Source: Rhyzopertha dominica | Lineage: Eukaryota; Arthropoda; Insecta; Coleoptera; Bostrichidae | NCBI GenBank assembly: GCA_025024175.1 | Contig: QCXZ01000064.1 | Coordinates: 19,468,001-19,532,000, forward strand | Direction: 5' to 3' | Length of the DNA: 64,000 bases | Part shown: in pieces, positions 24,401 to 34,800 of the stretch | Position numbering within the stretch: position 1 is the first letter of the stretch | Layout of the letters: every line of letters begins with the position of its first letter | Made by a program: the position numbers and the translations under genes | The notes under the pieces: generated by a model | The model's database searches: none | Told to the model about the DNA's origin: nothing | What the model saw: the letters and a program-made list of their open reading frames with translations, nothing else

Positions 24401-25364
24401 TCTAAAATAAATATCTAAGTTTAAATGATTTCCTATGCGCGGTTTCCGTGATATGTATTTTTTCAGTGTTTTCGGGGTTGTTTAACCCCCTGGATCCCAT
24501 CGGAAGGGGATGTCACTTATACACTATGTAGAATATGATATTCTAAAATAAATATCTAAGTTTAAATGATTTCCTATGCGCGGTTTCCGTGATATGTATT
24601 TTTTCTGTGTTTTCGGGGTTGTTTAAGCCCCTGGATCCCATCGGAAGGGGATGTCACTTATACACTATGTAGAATATGGTGTTCTAAAATAATTATCTAA
24701 GTTTAAATGATTTCCTATGCGCGGTTTCCGTGATATGTATTTTTTCTGTGTTTTCGGGGTTGTTTAACCCCCTGGATCCCATCAGAAGGGGATGCCACTC
24801 ATACACTATGTAGAATATGGTGTTCTAAAATAAATATCTAAGTTTAAATGATTTCCTATGCGCGGTTTCCGTGATATGTATTTTTTCAGTGTTTTCGGGG
24901 TTGTTTAACCCCCTGGATCCCATCGGAAGGGGATGTCACTTATACACTATGTAGAATATGATGTTCTAAAAGAAATATCTAAGTTTAAATGATTTCCTAT
25001 GCGCGGTTTCCGTGATATGTATTTTTTCTGTGTTTTCGGGGTTGTTTAACCCCCTGGATCCCATCGGAAGGGGATGCCACTCATACACTATGTAGAATAT
25101 GTTGTTCTAAAATAAATTTATAGGTTTAAATGATTTCCTATGCGCGGTTTCCGTGATATAATTTTTTTCAGTGTTTTCGGGGTTGTTTTACCCCCTGGAT
25201 CCATTTGGAAGGGGATGCCACTCATAGACTATGTAGAATATGGTGTTCTAAAATAAATGTGTAAGTTTGAATAATTTCGTATGCGCGATTTCCGCGATAT
25301 GAATTTTTACAATATTTTCGGGGTTGTTTTGCTCCCTGGGTCCCATCGGAAGGGGATGTCACTT
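18477..25364. repeat. 141-bp satellite array, about 49 copies, with higher-order repeat
   Basis: The unit contains AAATGATTTCCTATGCGC, then GGTTTCCGTGATATG, GTTTTCGGGGTTGTTTAACC and GGATCCCATCGGAAGGGGAT, and recurs every 141 bases (for example 18504, 18645, 18786). 6.9 kb gives about 49 units. Each carries a GGATCC site and a GGGGTT/AACCCC inverted repeat. Variants recur in a fixed order: the diagnostic TTTGTTCTGT variant lies at 19241, 20511 and 21780, that is 1260-1270 bases apart (nine units), and the GCTG(C/T)TTCCGTGATGTG variant at about 18654, 19928 and 21198 keeps the same spacing. After about 22.4 kb the order breaks down. The edge units at both ends are the most diverged, as is usual for arrays kept uniform by unequal exchange. 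Confidence 0.97.
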
Positions 25365-25700
25365 ATAATCTTCGTAACAAATACGACGTTGAAATAAATG
25401 TGATGATTCTAATTATTAGCGTTGCAGGCGCGTTTAATATTAATACATACGTTGTATGTAACGCACGCCTATGTCCATTCGTGTAACTTCGGAAAAATTG
25501 GCTGCTATCTTTGGCTGCTGCTTTCACACCGGTCATCTCGGACCGCTTATGCGCCGGCCGCTTATAGGCCGACACCCTCGCGAATGAAGGCCTCCTAGAT
25601 AATTTGCTTGAATCGCTAAATTTCACGGTAAACACCGAATTTTCAGATGAAGAATCTGAATCGGGCACAGAATCTGAGTCCGAAATGGATATCCCTGGCT
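25363..25700 (-). other. Open frame of unknown nature beside the satellite
   Basis: The minus frame has a Ser/Asp-rich start (SDSDSVPDSDSSSENS) followed by a basic stretch (KRPAHKRSEMTGVKAAAK). It is higher in GC than its neighbours and ends almost at the satellite border. This could be the acidic N-terminal part of a transposon protein or an exon, but no family is recognisable and I would not call it a gene without expression evidence. Confidence 0.25.
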
Positions 25701-26126
25701 CTTGGATAACCCCCTCTTTAGTGTAGTATAGTCATATAATTCTTTTAGCGTAATGTACTCATATAATTTTAGATGTATAGTAATATTTATAGTTTAAATT
25801 TATTGTTAAATTGTTAATATTAGTATTTTGTGCTCTTTAAATATTCTGTGAACACTTTTTTATTTTATTGTTAAACTTTGAACCAAAAATTGCACAAAAT
25901 TCTGAATTGATAGGTACAGGGTGCTACAAATTTGATGCTCACGCAATGGAATTTCTAAAAGGGTAATAGATACCAAGATAGTTTAATGGGGCCAAAGTTT
26001 TGTATTTTGGAGATAAGTTTATTTTCAGTGCTTTGCTTAAAAATTAAAAGAAAAAGTACAACAGCATTTTGAAAATTGCTCATAATTAGTTTCTTTGTAT
26101 TTTTTTAATTCCTTAGCACATTCTTA
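25701..26126. other. No gene seen
   Basis: AT-rich. ACAGGGTGCTACAAATTTGA at 25917 resembles the outer end of a MITE, but no partner end was seen. Confidence 0.4.
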
Positions 26127-26560
26127 AGGGTGTAGGGTAGCCCGTTTCTGCACATGCTATTACATGTAAAACGATTTTACGTCCAGAGAAGCCAATTTTA
26201 AAGCCACTGCTCCAATTTTTTGATATGTTGTTCTGTATACAAATCTCTAGGTCAGTGCATAGCGTATTTTTAATTTTTCCGTAAAATTTTTGTTAAAAGC
26301 GACTTTTGTTTTAGCATTTGCGTAATATGCTTATATTTCGGCTAATCAAAATTTTGGAAAAAATAAAATGCAGTGCCCTTAGAATTGAACACAAGAATGT
26401 GTAAACGTAAAATCAATTTAGTATGTAAAGTATTGTAGAAGTTAAATCCAAAAAACATAAGAAAAATGCATAATTTNACGCCCCACACNGGTAACCGNCC
26501 TTAGTAATACCTAATTGCCTGTCGTAAAGTAGATTTCGTCCTATCCCGGGAGGTCTGCAA
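26127..26560. repeat. Dispersed repeat family A, copy 2
   Basis: Shares the landmarks of 6672-7030 in the same order: GGGTGTAGGGT, TTACATGTAAAAC, then GGTAACCG / TAATTGCCTGTCGTAAA / TTTCGTCCTATCC. The copies are diverged and this one contains several N. Confidence 0.45.
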
Positions 26561-29500
26561 AGAACTTGACCCGATGCGTTCTCTCATTGGTNAATGATAA
26601 GATTTATTGCACTTCACCCTTAAATACATTGCAATNTTTNGGCGCTATACAAAGAATAAGGCGCTTTACATTGTCAATAAAAGTAAAAAAAAAACACAGA
26701 ACCTTGATAACACGTCGTCTAGCAAAACATTTTGTGTTTAAGCAATTAATTTAAAATTTGACGATTTAATTACCTTTAGGCTAATATTTTTATGTTTACA
26801 TAACATGTAAACTGTTGTGAACGCAATTTCATATTGTGTACCTACATACGGCATTTTTGAAGATAACTACACCGTTGTCTTTCCTACATATTAGTACATA
26901 TTTTCTGTTTGTCCTATTTTTAAGGAACCTTTGTATAACATGTTTTCAGGGCCGGCCTAATTTCATGTCTTCAGAAGAATACAAAATATTAATTTGAACT
27001 GTTAGCATTTGGCAACAGTTCTCACAGTTCTGTCGAATTATTTTCAATTTATTCTCACTCTCTTGTGATATTATAAACACATGTACAAGTAAACAATAGA
27101 TTCTTGCCCACAACCCTTTTCTAACTGAAATAATTATTGTCTTCCTAGAAACTTCTAATACATTGCCGATGATTTTCCGAGAAAGGATGAAATTCTGCAA
27201 ATCTTTTGAGTGGCATCAAATATTTGTATACTTTGAATATTATGAATGTGTCCCGGTGTGCCAGTTTATTTGGCCCAAGGATTAGTGTAATAAAAGCCAG
27301 GTAGCCCCAGCCCTTATAGTATTTGTAAAAGTTACATTACTGTTACCATTACTTTTTGCTATTCTATATGCTCTGAATCATATCTTATACCACTTTTGTA
27401 GTAATTTTGTAATGAGTTGAAATTACAGTTGTCAGTCTCATATTCGTTGTTCGTTACAGCTCCGACATTACTGTCTTACTTTTTGATGCGAATTGAATTG
27501 CGCCGTTTTGAAGCTCTACCTAACTTTATAATAACCTTACAATTTCTGCAGTCCTTAAAATTGTGAACACTTTTTTATAGACATTTTTATGTTGAATCGA
27601 GTAGCACTCAAAAATTCTTTTAGGGGGTCACATGTTTCTAGATGTAATACAAACTTGCATTTTTTTATGAAAACCATAGCTAGCTTTGTCATGGTCGAAA
27701 AAATCTCTTATTATTCCATTTTTAATGATTTAATCAGATTTGATGTTTACACCAAAAAAGCTATGGAACCGGAGAACATACTGTATAGTATAGATTCAAT
27801 GGTAAACAAGACCTTGAGAAATAGTCGATTCTTTACATTGTCATCAATTTTTCGAGAGTGCGAGACTGCCAATTTGACGAGACTAAACTGGCATTAATAA
27901 TATGATAACTTTTGTCTAAAATTATTAATGCCAATTTGATCGAGTCGAGCACCGCATTCGAGAAAATTTCAGACAACGTAAATAGTCGCTAAGGGCTTAT
28001 TGCCTGAATTAAATTTTAGAATACATTGTCGATCTTTGATCAGAGACGTTACCGAATCGACTGGATCTTTTTGTCTGTCGTTTTCATTTATTTGGCATAC
28101 TAGTGTACTTGATTTGAGATACTTATTAAAATAGTCGATTCTGACATTCGATTTGTAATAGTCGCTGTTATCGGCGTCGGATTGGTTATTATAAAGTATA
28201 ACTACGAATGTGATTTGCCAAAATTTAAATTTGACAGATGGAGGAAATAATCTGAAATAATAATTTTAAATCTATTAAAAAGAATATGTCCCTATTTGTA
28301 TAATTAAGACCCGTAAAGGGGCGCATGCAGTTCTTTCGTCAGTAGTCAAGGATGCCATGTAGTTAATGAAAATTATTGTTTGGAAACATCATTTTGCATC
28401 CATTTTAACGAAAAACAAGATTTTATTAAAGCATTTAAAAATTGTGTTAATAGCTGATATATTAAAAATAAACCTAACAATGTGTATATGCTTAATTAGG
28501 AATATATTATTCCCGAAAAATCCAAGTTTGAGACATATCTCAAAATACTTGGCCCCTTTTAAAAATTCTGGATGCAAAATAATAATTACTGTCAATAATA
28601 TCTACATTTTCATGTATTTACATACCTTAGCGTGGTATTGAGAACTTACACTACAGCTTTACAATAAAAGACATTATAAAATCTGCGAATTAAGGTTTAA
28701 CTAACAAAAAAGTGAGAGTAATGTGCACACCGCAATTCTCCAGTATTAATAGTTATCGAGATAATTACAACGAAAATTGGACACCTTGTACCATAGATGA
28801 ATTAGTTCATCTATGCCTGTACATAGATAAACAATACTTGCAAATTGCAAGTATAAGTAAATCCGACTATGAGTGGGGGTTTTCAAAAAGAATTTCACTA
28901 AACCTTGGAGCATTTGAACCAAAATAAAATCAGATATGTTATAATTTATATAACTATCGTACTTGTATTTCTGTGCAAGAACTTTGGATAATTATAATTT
29001 ATATCAATTCCACACTGCCTCACCTTTGAGCTTATTAGATATCAATTTTTAGTTATCATCTATGCAACACTAGTAATATTTCATATACCTACAAGTTGAC
29101 TCTTTCAGGCCTTTTAGTTTCTAGAATCGCCATCTCAATATGACCTTTAACCTCACGTCCCCACAGAAACAGTTTTATTAGAAAATAGTAAGGACATCAC
29201 AGTTATACTAGTATTTTACAGACAAACTCAGTCTGCCTGCTCTTTGAACGGCAGGATACAAATCGTACCCAAATAAGAAATTCTCCGTTATAGAACATCC
29301 ACCCTGGTACGGAAATTTATTGCCCCAAACTAAGTGAGCGCAATAAATGCAGTAGTCTTGGTGGGTGGACCCTAATATCTGAGGGTTTGTCTAAACCACT
29401 ATTAGACCGAAATGCGATGAAAATAACCGGTGGCGCTCCCTAGCGGGATTTGAGTTTCCGGTCTACCTATCCTACCCTCTTAAGGCATCTGTTTATGCTG

Positions 29501-30030
29501 CGTTGACTAATTATCGTTTGTTGTTTCTGCAGCATTTTGTTTTTTAGTATGCAACTTTATTTTTTTATGGACGCCATATTGGATTTTTACATAGGTAGGT
29601 AGACCGAACTATTATTACATTTTCATAAATACATAATGGTTTTAAGTATTATACCAATGAAATTGTTTTAACACGCTATTAATTAGATCATTAAAATATG
29701 AAACTTTGCACCCATTTTACTGTATTTTTGTATTCCTTACTATACTAACTTTACCATTTATTGCCAGCCCTGATACCCTTTTAGATGCAAATTTTTATTG
29801 CACTGTTTACCTACCGTTTAAGCGGATTGATATTTTCTCAATTTTTATTTCTTAAATATTAAGTGATTTTTTATATATATGGCACTGCATGTTTGCATTT
29901 TCTAATGCACTAAAAGCACTTCTAAAGCTAAAAAAAACTAAATGACTCATGTTCGTGTTTGATTTTGGGGGGTTCGGCGCAGAACTTTTAAAGCTTGTAA
30001 ATTAGTTAAAAGCATCAATACCCACACTTC
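26561..30030. other. Long intergenic stretch, no gene recognised
   Basis: 27009-27080 belongs to diverged repeat C. Frames at 27589-27897 (102 codons), 28366-28641 and 28712-28927 have no family features. The last has a relatively even composition and might be a stray exon, but no splice context supports it. 29450-29610 holds a 13-bp inverted repeat (GGTCTACCTA...TAGGTAGACC) enclosing about 120 bases, possibly a small foldback. The final ~50 bases resemble the sequence upstream of the IR pseudogene and so belong to the IR duplication unit. Confidence 0.4.
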
Positions 30031-30084
30031 ATTTTGTGTGAGCAAAGCAAATACATCGAACTTGTAAGGACCACATGTCTTAAA

Positions 30085-31821
30085 ATGCTCGTGGCGTTTG
30101 TTTGCTGTTTTCTCCCTATTTCAATGACGGCGTTTGATCTAAGAATCCAGGACAACACTTCATCAGTTTTACTTTTACAACATTTACTTCGACGGCTTTT
30201 CCAAAACCAACGATGCTTGTTGTTTGTGTCTGGAAGCTGCCACTTTTCAGGAATTGTTGAAATAGCTGTGATGCAAGCTGAAGTTCCAGTCATTTGTGTT
30301 GAGAAAGAAGAGTTGTGGAGATTTGTAGGTCGTTGTGAAAATGTTTTGCTGTGGTTCCACAGTGAAATTATTGTCCACAAAACTGGAAATTTTGAAAAAA
30401 TGTACGAAGGTTTGCAAGTGGATCAGCTTTGTCAAGATCCAATAATCTTGATACAGATTGAAGTTGGAAGACTCAAGTTGTGTTGGAAACAGAAAGAAAT
30501 ATTATTAGAAAGTCTGTTACAAGTGTACGACTTGGATTTGTCACCTGTCGAATCTAGATTTGAGAAACCAGTACAATTGAAGGAAAATTTTGAATTATCT
30601 ACCTACAACTGCCATCCTTTTGTTTTCCACAACGAAGAAACCAAATCTTGCAGCGGAGTAGAGTACCAAATGGTTAATGAGATACTCAAGGGTCATTCCG
30701 TGGTATGTAAATTCCTGAATTTGACTGAAATACGCGATGAACACCCAGCAAAATACGCAATTGACAGAGCTATCAACAATGAATGCGATTTGGCTGCATG
30801 TGGCTTTTGGCAGACAGCTTTAACGAAACTGCAAAACGTATCGATTACAGATGCAGTTGGGCAATTATGTCTAGGCGTTTTGGTACCAAAACCAAAGCTT
30901 CTTCCTGAGTTTTCGTACGTTTTTCAACCTATGCAACTAAATATTTGGCTGACGATTATTGTTTTCGTGTTTCTGGGCTCCAAACTGATGCAGCTTGTGT
31001 CGAAGCTTAATTTCAGCGGCTTGACAGAAGAAAGGATCGTATATGATGACTTCTTGAAGTCACTCCTTCAAACGATTCAACTGTTCACGTTTGGTAGTGT
31101 TATGCGCCATCCTACACTAAAGCAGTTGGCACTTTGTTGCATTTTCAGTTCGTTCAGTTTAACGTTTTTGCTACTGTCGACAGTGTATGCAGCAGGTTCG
31201 AACAGCATCTTCATTTATCCACGATTTACTAAACCTATTCTTACAATAAGAGACTTGGTTGAAAGCGATTATAAAGTGGTGAGCCAATATTCTAGGCTCC
31301 ACAAAGACATGCTCTTGCTTTCTGTGGACCCGCAAATAAAAAATTTAGCCGATAAAGTGGTTGATAGTGGCGATGGCTTGGCTGAATATGCTCGTCTTGT
31401 CATTATCACGGAAGGAAGAAACATTCACGAAACCGAAAACTTCACGGATTACGAAAAAACCCATATGCATATTTTAAAGAGATGCGTTTTTAAAACCAAC
31501 ACTGCGTTAGTACTGCCTCCAAATTCACCATTGGTTGATTATTTCAATCGACGAATTATGGAAATTCAACAATATGGGTTGGATAAGCATTGGTACAAAA
31601 TGGCCACTATAAAAAATGTCAGCTACATGGATAATTTCTATACTTCTTATGTTAGTCGTGATTTCAAACCAACACCACTGAATTGGAGAAAGATACAAGC
31701 TGCACTTTGTATACTTGTTTTTGGGTATATTTGCGCTTCTATGGCATTTGTTTTCGAGTTATACTGCCATAAAACCGGGTCAAGTTTTGCGAGAAAATTT
31801 CTTTATAGTAATGAATTGTAA
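30085..31821 (+). CDS. Divergent ionotropic receptor (IR), single exon
   Basis: Starting at the ATG 30085 the protein is 578 residues. The longer frame begins at a non-ATG codon, and this Met opens a signal-peptide-like segment (MLVAFVCCFLPISMTAF). A putative ligand-binding S1 lobe includes ELSTYNCHPFVF (about 168) and CDLAACGFWQ. Transmembrane segment 1 is NIWLTIIVFVFLGSKLM (about 286-303), then a pore helix region, TM2 (LALCCIFSSFSLTFLLLSTVY, about 349-370), an S2 lobe, and TM3 (ALCILVFGYICASMAFVFEL, about 538-557) with a short cytoplasmic tail. This is the IR/iGluR-like channel layout; the iGluR SYTANLAAF motif is absent, as in fast-evolving insect IRs. It would act as a ligand-gated cation channel subunit in chemosensory neuron membranes. 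AATAAA lies just after the stop (31827). A decayed paralogue is at 59.2-61.1 kb. Ligand and receptor class cannot be told from sequence alone. Confidence 0.85.
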   Translation: MLVAFVCCFLPISMTAFDLRIQDNTSSVLLLQHLLRRLFQNQRCLLFVSGSCHFSGIVEIAVMQAEVPVICVEKEELWRFVGRCENVLLWFHSEIIVHKTGNFEKMYEGLQVDQLCQDPIILIQIEVGRLKLCWKQKEILLESLLQVYDLDLSPVESRFEKPVQLKENFELSTYNCHPFVFHNEETKSCSGVEYQMVNEILKGHSVVCKFLNLTEIRDEHPAKYAIDRAINNECDLAACGFWQTALTKLQNVSITDAVGQLCLGVLVPKPKLLPEFSYVFQPMQLNIWLTIIVFVFLGSKLMQLVSKLNFSGLTEERIVYDDFLKSLLQTIQLFTFGSVMRHPTLKQLALCCIFSSFSLTFLLLSTVYAAGSNSIFIYPRFTKPILTIRDLVESDYKVVSQYSRLHKDMLLLSVDPQIKNLADKVVDSGDGLAEYARLVIITEGRNIHETENFTDYEKTHMHILKRCVFKTNTALVLPPNSPLVDYFNRRIMEIQQYGLDKHWYKMATIKNVSYMDNFYTSYVSRDFKPTPLNWRKIQAALCILVFGYICASMAFVFELYCHKTGSSFARKFLYSNEL

Positions 31822-31826
31822 TGGTA

Positions 31827-31832
31827 AATAAA
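31827..31832 (+). promoter_or_regulatory. Polyadenylation signal of the IR gene
   Basis: AATAAA five bases after the IR stop codon. The same signal in the same position is conserved in the IR pseudogene (around 61124). Confidence 0.6.
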
Positions 31833-31952
31833 TTACGGCGTAGTCGCATGGAGTTGTATTTTAGGGCAAGTTAATTAAAAAAATCTTAAGATACACCTTA
31901 ATAATCATAAATTTGGTTTAACAAAAGATACAGGTTTCATAAACAAAATATA

Positions 31953-32445
31953 TTACTCAAAAGTGTAGAAAGGATATTCAATTAATAAAGATTTTACAAA
32001 GGTTTTAAGCATAAATAGAAGACACCGTAGTATGTATGTAAACATAACTGTTAAAATTTTAAGCTGCTTATAAAAGTCGCGGCAATCGTCTTGAAAACCA
32101 ATTCCTGCGATGATTCTAACGCATATTCTTCGCATTTTTGCTCTTCTAGAATAAAAAGCATGTGCCCATTACTGTGTGATAATGCATGGTATGCTGCAAT
32201 TGGTGTTGCAGTGGATGCATTTGTCCTTGACTGACGAAGGATAAACAACTTTGTAAAAAGTTTGGATGCTAGGTGTTTGACATGAGTGCCCAAGTCCTCA
32301 CAATCAAGAAAAATGCCAACTAATATCCCCAAATAATACAAAATTGGCGGAGAAGGCTGTTGAAGGCGATTCACATATAAATATACTAAAAAGAGTGGAT
32401 CCAAGAACAAATCCTTGTGGCACTCAAAGATTATTTTTTTGTGTA
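31953..32445 (-). pseudogene. Non-LTR retrotransposon reverse transcriptase fragment (jockey/RTE-like)
   Basis: On the minus strand the sequence shows VPQGFVLGSTLFSIFI (about 32430-32380), matching the VPQGSVLGPLLF block of LINE reverse transcriptases. It continues with THVKHLASKLFTKLFILRQ and YHALSHS from the thumb region, and then RIIAGIGFQDDCRDFYKQLK followed by ILTV, the usual segment after the polymerase (R-I-I-x-G ... D-C-R/K ... F-x-x-L-x-I-L-T). The frame shifts at least three times and the catalytic xADD box is degraded. It is a dead 3' fragment; no poly-A tail or endonuclease is visible. Confidence 0.75.
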
Positions 32446-32719
32446 GACTGATCTATAATTACAAACTGTTCTAATTCCTCTAAATACAATGATATTAAAT
32501 TAATGCTTTTCTTACTAAAAAGTACTGTTCAGTTTGTTTAATAATATATTCGGTGTCAACTAACAGTAGTAAAGTTTTTCAGTTCAAATTCTGCAGGAAT
32601 CTTTTAACTAGGCGTGCTTAATTTTATTTTTTTTTTATTTTTGAAATATTTCGTTTAAATATACGAGAATATGAGGGCAGATGTCCATCTAAGCAGAACT
32701 CTTATTTTTATTTATTTCT

Positions 32720-33027
32720 ACTTAATATTGGAAAAAGAAATTGAAGAACTTAATCCTAGAAATGCATTCTTTGGGGGAATAACTAATGCAACAAAATTGA
32801 AAGTTAAGGGAAAGAAAATGAAATGTATAGATATTTGTAGTTTATATCCAACAGTACAATGTTATGATGATTATCCAGTTGGACATCCTACTAAAATATT
32901 CAAACCTATGTATAATTCAAATTGGTATGGTTTAAAAAAATGTGCAATTTTACCATCAAGAGGTTTGTATCACCCCGTTCTACCTGTTAAAAATAAATCC
33001 AAATCTGGCGATGAAAATGATATATAA
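32720..33027 (+). pseudogene. Polinton/Maverick-type DNA polymerase B fragment
   Basis: The frame carries NAFFGGITNATKLKVKG followed by CIDICSLYPTVQCYDDYPVG and HPTKIF. The D-x-x-S-L-Y-P block is motif A of family-B DNA polymerases, and GG-x-T-N-A upstream with the YPVGHP segment downstream is typical of the protein-primed PolB of Polinton (Maverick) elements and related insect virus-like elements. Only this motif-A region is present. No integrase, capsid gene or terminal repeats are nearby, so it is an isolated fragment. It abuts a Copia LTR on its right, within about 10-30 bases. Confidence 0.75.
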
Positions 33028-33196
33028 CTATAAATAATACTACTCGATTTGTTTATAATAACAACAGCTTGTAATCTCGAAGTGGCTCTTCCACAATACA
33101 TCAGTAGTTGACAATTGACAATTGAGTGTATGACATATAATAGAGATATGACAGTTTGCATTTACTAACATATAAAGTATTTAAGTATTGCCAACA
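33028..33196 (-). repeat. Copia LTR, partial
   Basis: On the minus strand a polypurine tract AAGGGGGGA is followed immediately by TGTTGGCAATACTTAAATAC, the usual TGTTG start of a Copia 3' LTR. The LTR is cut short where it meets the PolB fragment. Confidence 0.65.
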
Positions 33197-33508
33197 TCCC
33201 CCCTTAAATGAAAATCCATCTTCATACTGCATTGTTTGTGTTTGGACTGGAACACCCCCTTGATCAAGATGTCTACAACCTTCTCTTCGGATCCGACGAA
33301 GTGGAAGTTTAATAGCACTTTGATTATCACAAAACATCAACATGGGTATGTCCTTGAAACTTGTCGATAGTTCTTCTTGAAGCTATGTTAACCATAGTGC
33401 TTCTTAGGCAGCATGAGCCAGGGACATGTATGCTGTTCAATATCATGCATTTGGCTCGTACGAATCTTACGTTCTGCCAATCGATTTTACTCAGGCGTGT
33501 ATGGATTA
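33197..33508 (-). pseudogene. Copia RNase H / C-terminal fragment
   Basis: Minus-strand pieces read YMSLAHAA, EALWL, MLMFCDNQSAIKL and FVGSEEKVVDILIKG. These match the end of the Copia polyprotein (E-A-E-Y-M-A-L, then the C-D-N-Q-S-A-I block, then V-x-x-K-V-x-D-I-L-T-K). Two in-frame stops and at least one frameshift are present. The upstream side is cut at 33509 by the LTR of the BEL derivative; another Copia piece (integrase) resumes on the far side of that element. Confidence 0.75.
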
Positions 33509-33682
33509 TGTTGCAACTACCTCTTGCTTTATGCGGGTATTTCCCGAATTATATTTATTGCGGTCATCCGTTTGCTTAGGACCGACCCTAAGAATTGTGG
33601 GTTTTTTCCTAAACCTTTACCTGTATAGTTTTACAGAGGTTATATAAAGGATTGTAACCGGTGCAGCTCGACCAAATCCGGT
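33509..33682 (+). repeat. 5' LTR fragment of the BEL derivative
   Basis: Aligns with 37195-37367 with a few substitutions and one-base indels, including the shared TTATATAAAGGATTG (a TATA-box-like segment). It ends abruptly after ATCCGGT, where the right copy continues. Confidence 0.85.
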
Positions 33683-34800
33683 GATAATTTTCAGGAAAGT
33701 TATTATAATTTCCTGACTCGATGTGAGCGATTGTTAAGTTCTTGCAATAACAAAACTTTTACTACAAAAAGTGTTTTTCAAAGCAGCAATCAGCTGAATC
33801 TACCCGCAATTTATCTGCCTCAGTTCGACGGCAACTTTCAAAAGTGGTTATCGTATTATGAAACATTTAAAGCTGTCGTAGACGAAAATCCTACTTTATC
33901 TGACATACAGAAATTTCATTATTTAAAGGCTTCATTAGTTAAGGAAGCTGCCCTAATAATCGAGGGTTTGACCGCTTCATCGGAAAATTACATATCTGCA
34001 TGGGAATTGTTTAAAGCCAGATACGAAAATAAACATTTAATCGTTTTCTCACATATACGCGCACTTTTTGATTTACCTCAAGTTGGAAAAAACTTCGCTG
34101 CCGATTTACGAACTGTAGTTGATGAAACCAACCTTCATTTAAAGGCTTTAAAATCGCTAGAGACGCCCACTGAATACTGCGATGTCCTCATAATTCATTT
34201 GTTAAGTACAAAACTTGATTTTACAACACTTCGTGAGTGGGAAGCTAGAGTCAACTCGAAAATTCTTACACTTAAAGATTTATTAGAATTTTTAAATTCG
34301 CGTTCCCAATTTTTAGAAGCCTTGGAATCCACGAAGCATCCTTCGGCTAATGTGACTAATAAACAAAAATCTAATTCCTTTTAACAATTAAACAAGACAG
34401 TTGCATTCAAGCAAGCTCATGTATCTACCTTGAAAACAAAATGCTACATTTGAGAACCACGCAATTCCACAATGCAATAAATTTCTAAATATTCAAAAGG
34501 GTAACAAATTAAACGTATTAAAGGACAAAAACGTATGTACTAACTGTTTACGTGAAAGGCATAATATTTCAAAATGCATTACCAGTAACTGTCGCAGGTG
34601 CAATGAAAAGCATCATACGCTTCTACATGAAGAATTTCAAACTAATACTCCCATAATACCGAAACCATCTAATAGCAGTGTTGTCGAACAAGAAGTTTCA
34701 GTCCCTTCAGCAGTCAACTGCAACCAGTCAATTATGACTACACAAGNACTATTATCAACTGCTGTAGTATACGTGCGGGATACTAACGAAAAATGGCATT
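33683..34800 (+). pseudogene. BEL gag and protease start, degraded
   Basis: The first frame (33683-34384) shows LPAIYLPQFDGNFQKWLSYY and WELFKARYEN, typical of the DUF1759 gag domain of BEL/Pao elements. After a stop, zinc-knuckle-like cysteines follow (CTNCLRERHNISKC and CRRCNEKHH, about 34535-34620). Next is FLDVGSQYNFI at about 34799, the protease D-S-G motif with the Ser replaced by Val. The N-terminal end of gag is missing at the fused LTR border. Not functional. Confidence 0.75.

Noticed and set aside
18477..25364. Regularly spaced repeats that could suggest a CRISPR array
   Set aside because: There are no unique spacers; the whole 141-bp unit repeats, and the setting is eukaryotic. 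It is a satellite.
18477..25364. Search of the satellite unit for a CENP-B box
   Set aside because: The TTCG and CGGG words occur but not in the required TTCG-N4-A-N2-CGGG spacing on either strand.
27589..27897. 102-codon plus frame
   Set aside because: Ordinary AT-rich chance frame; no domain, no signal peptide, no splice or regulatory context.
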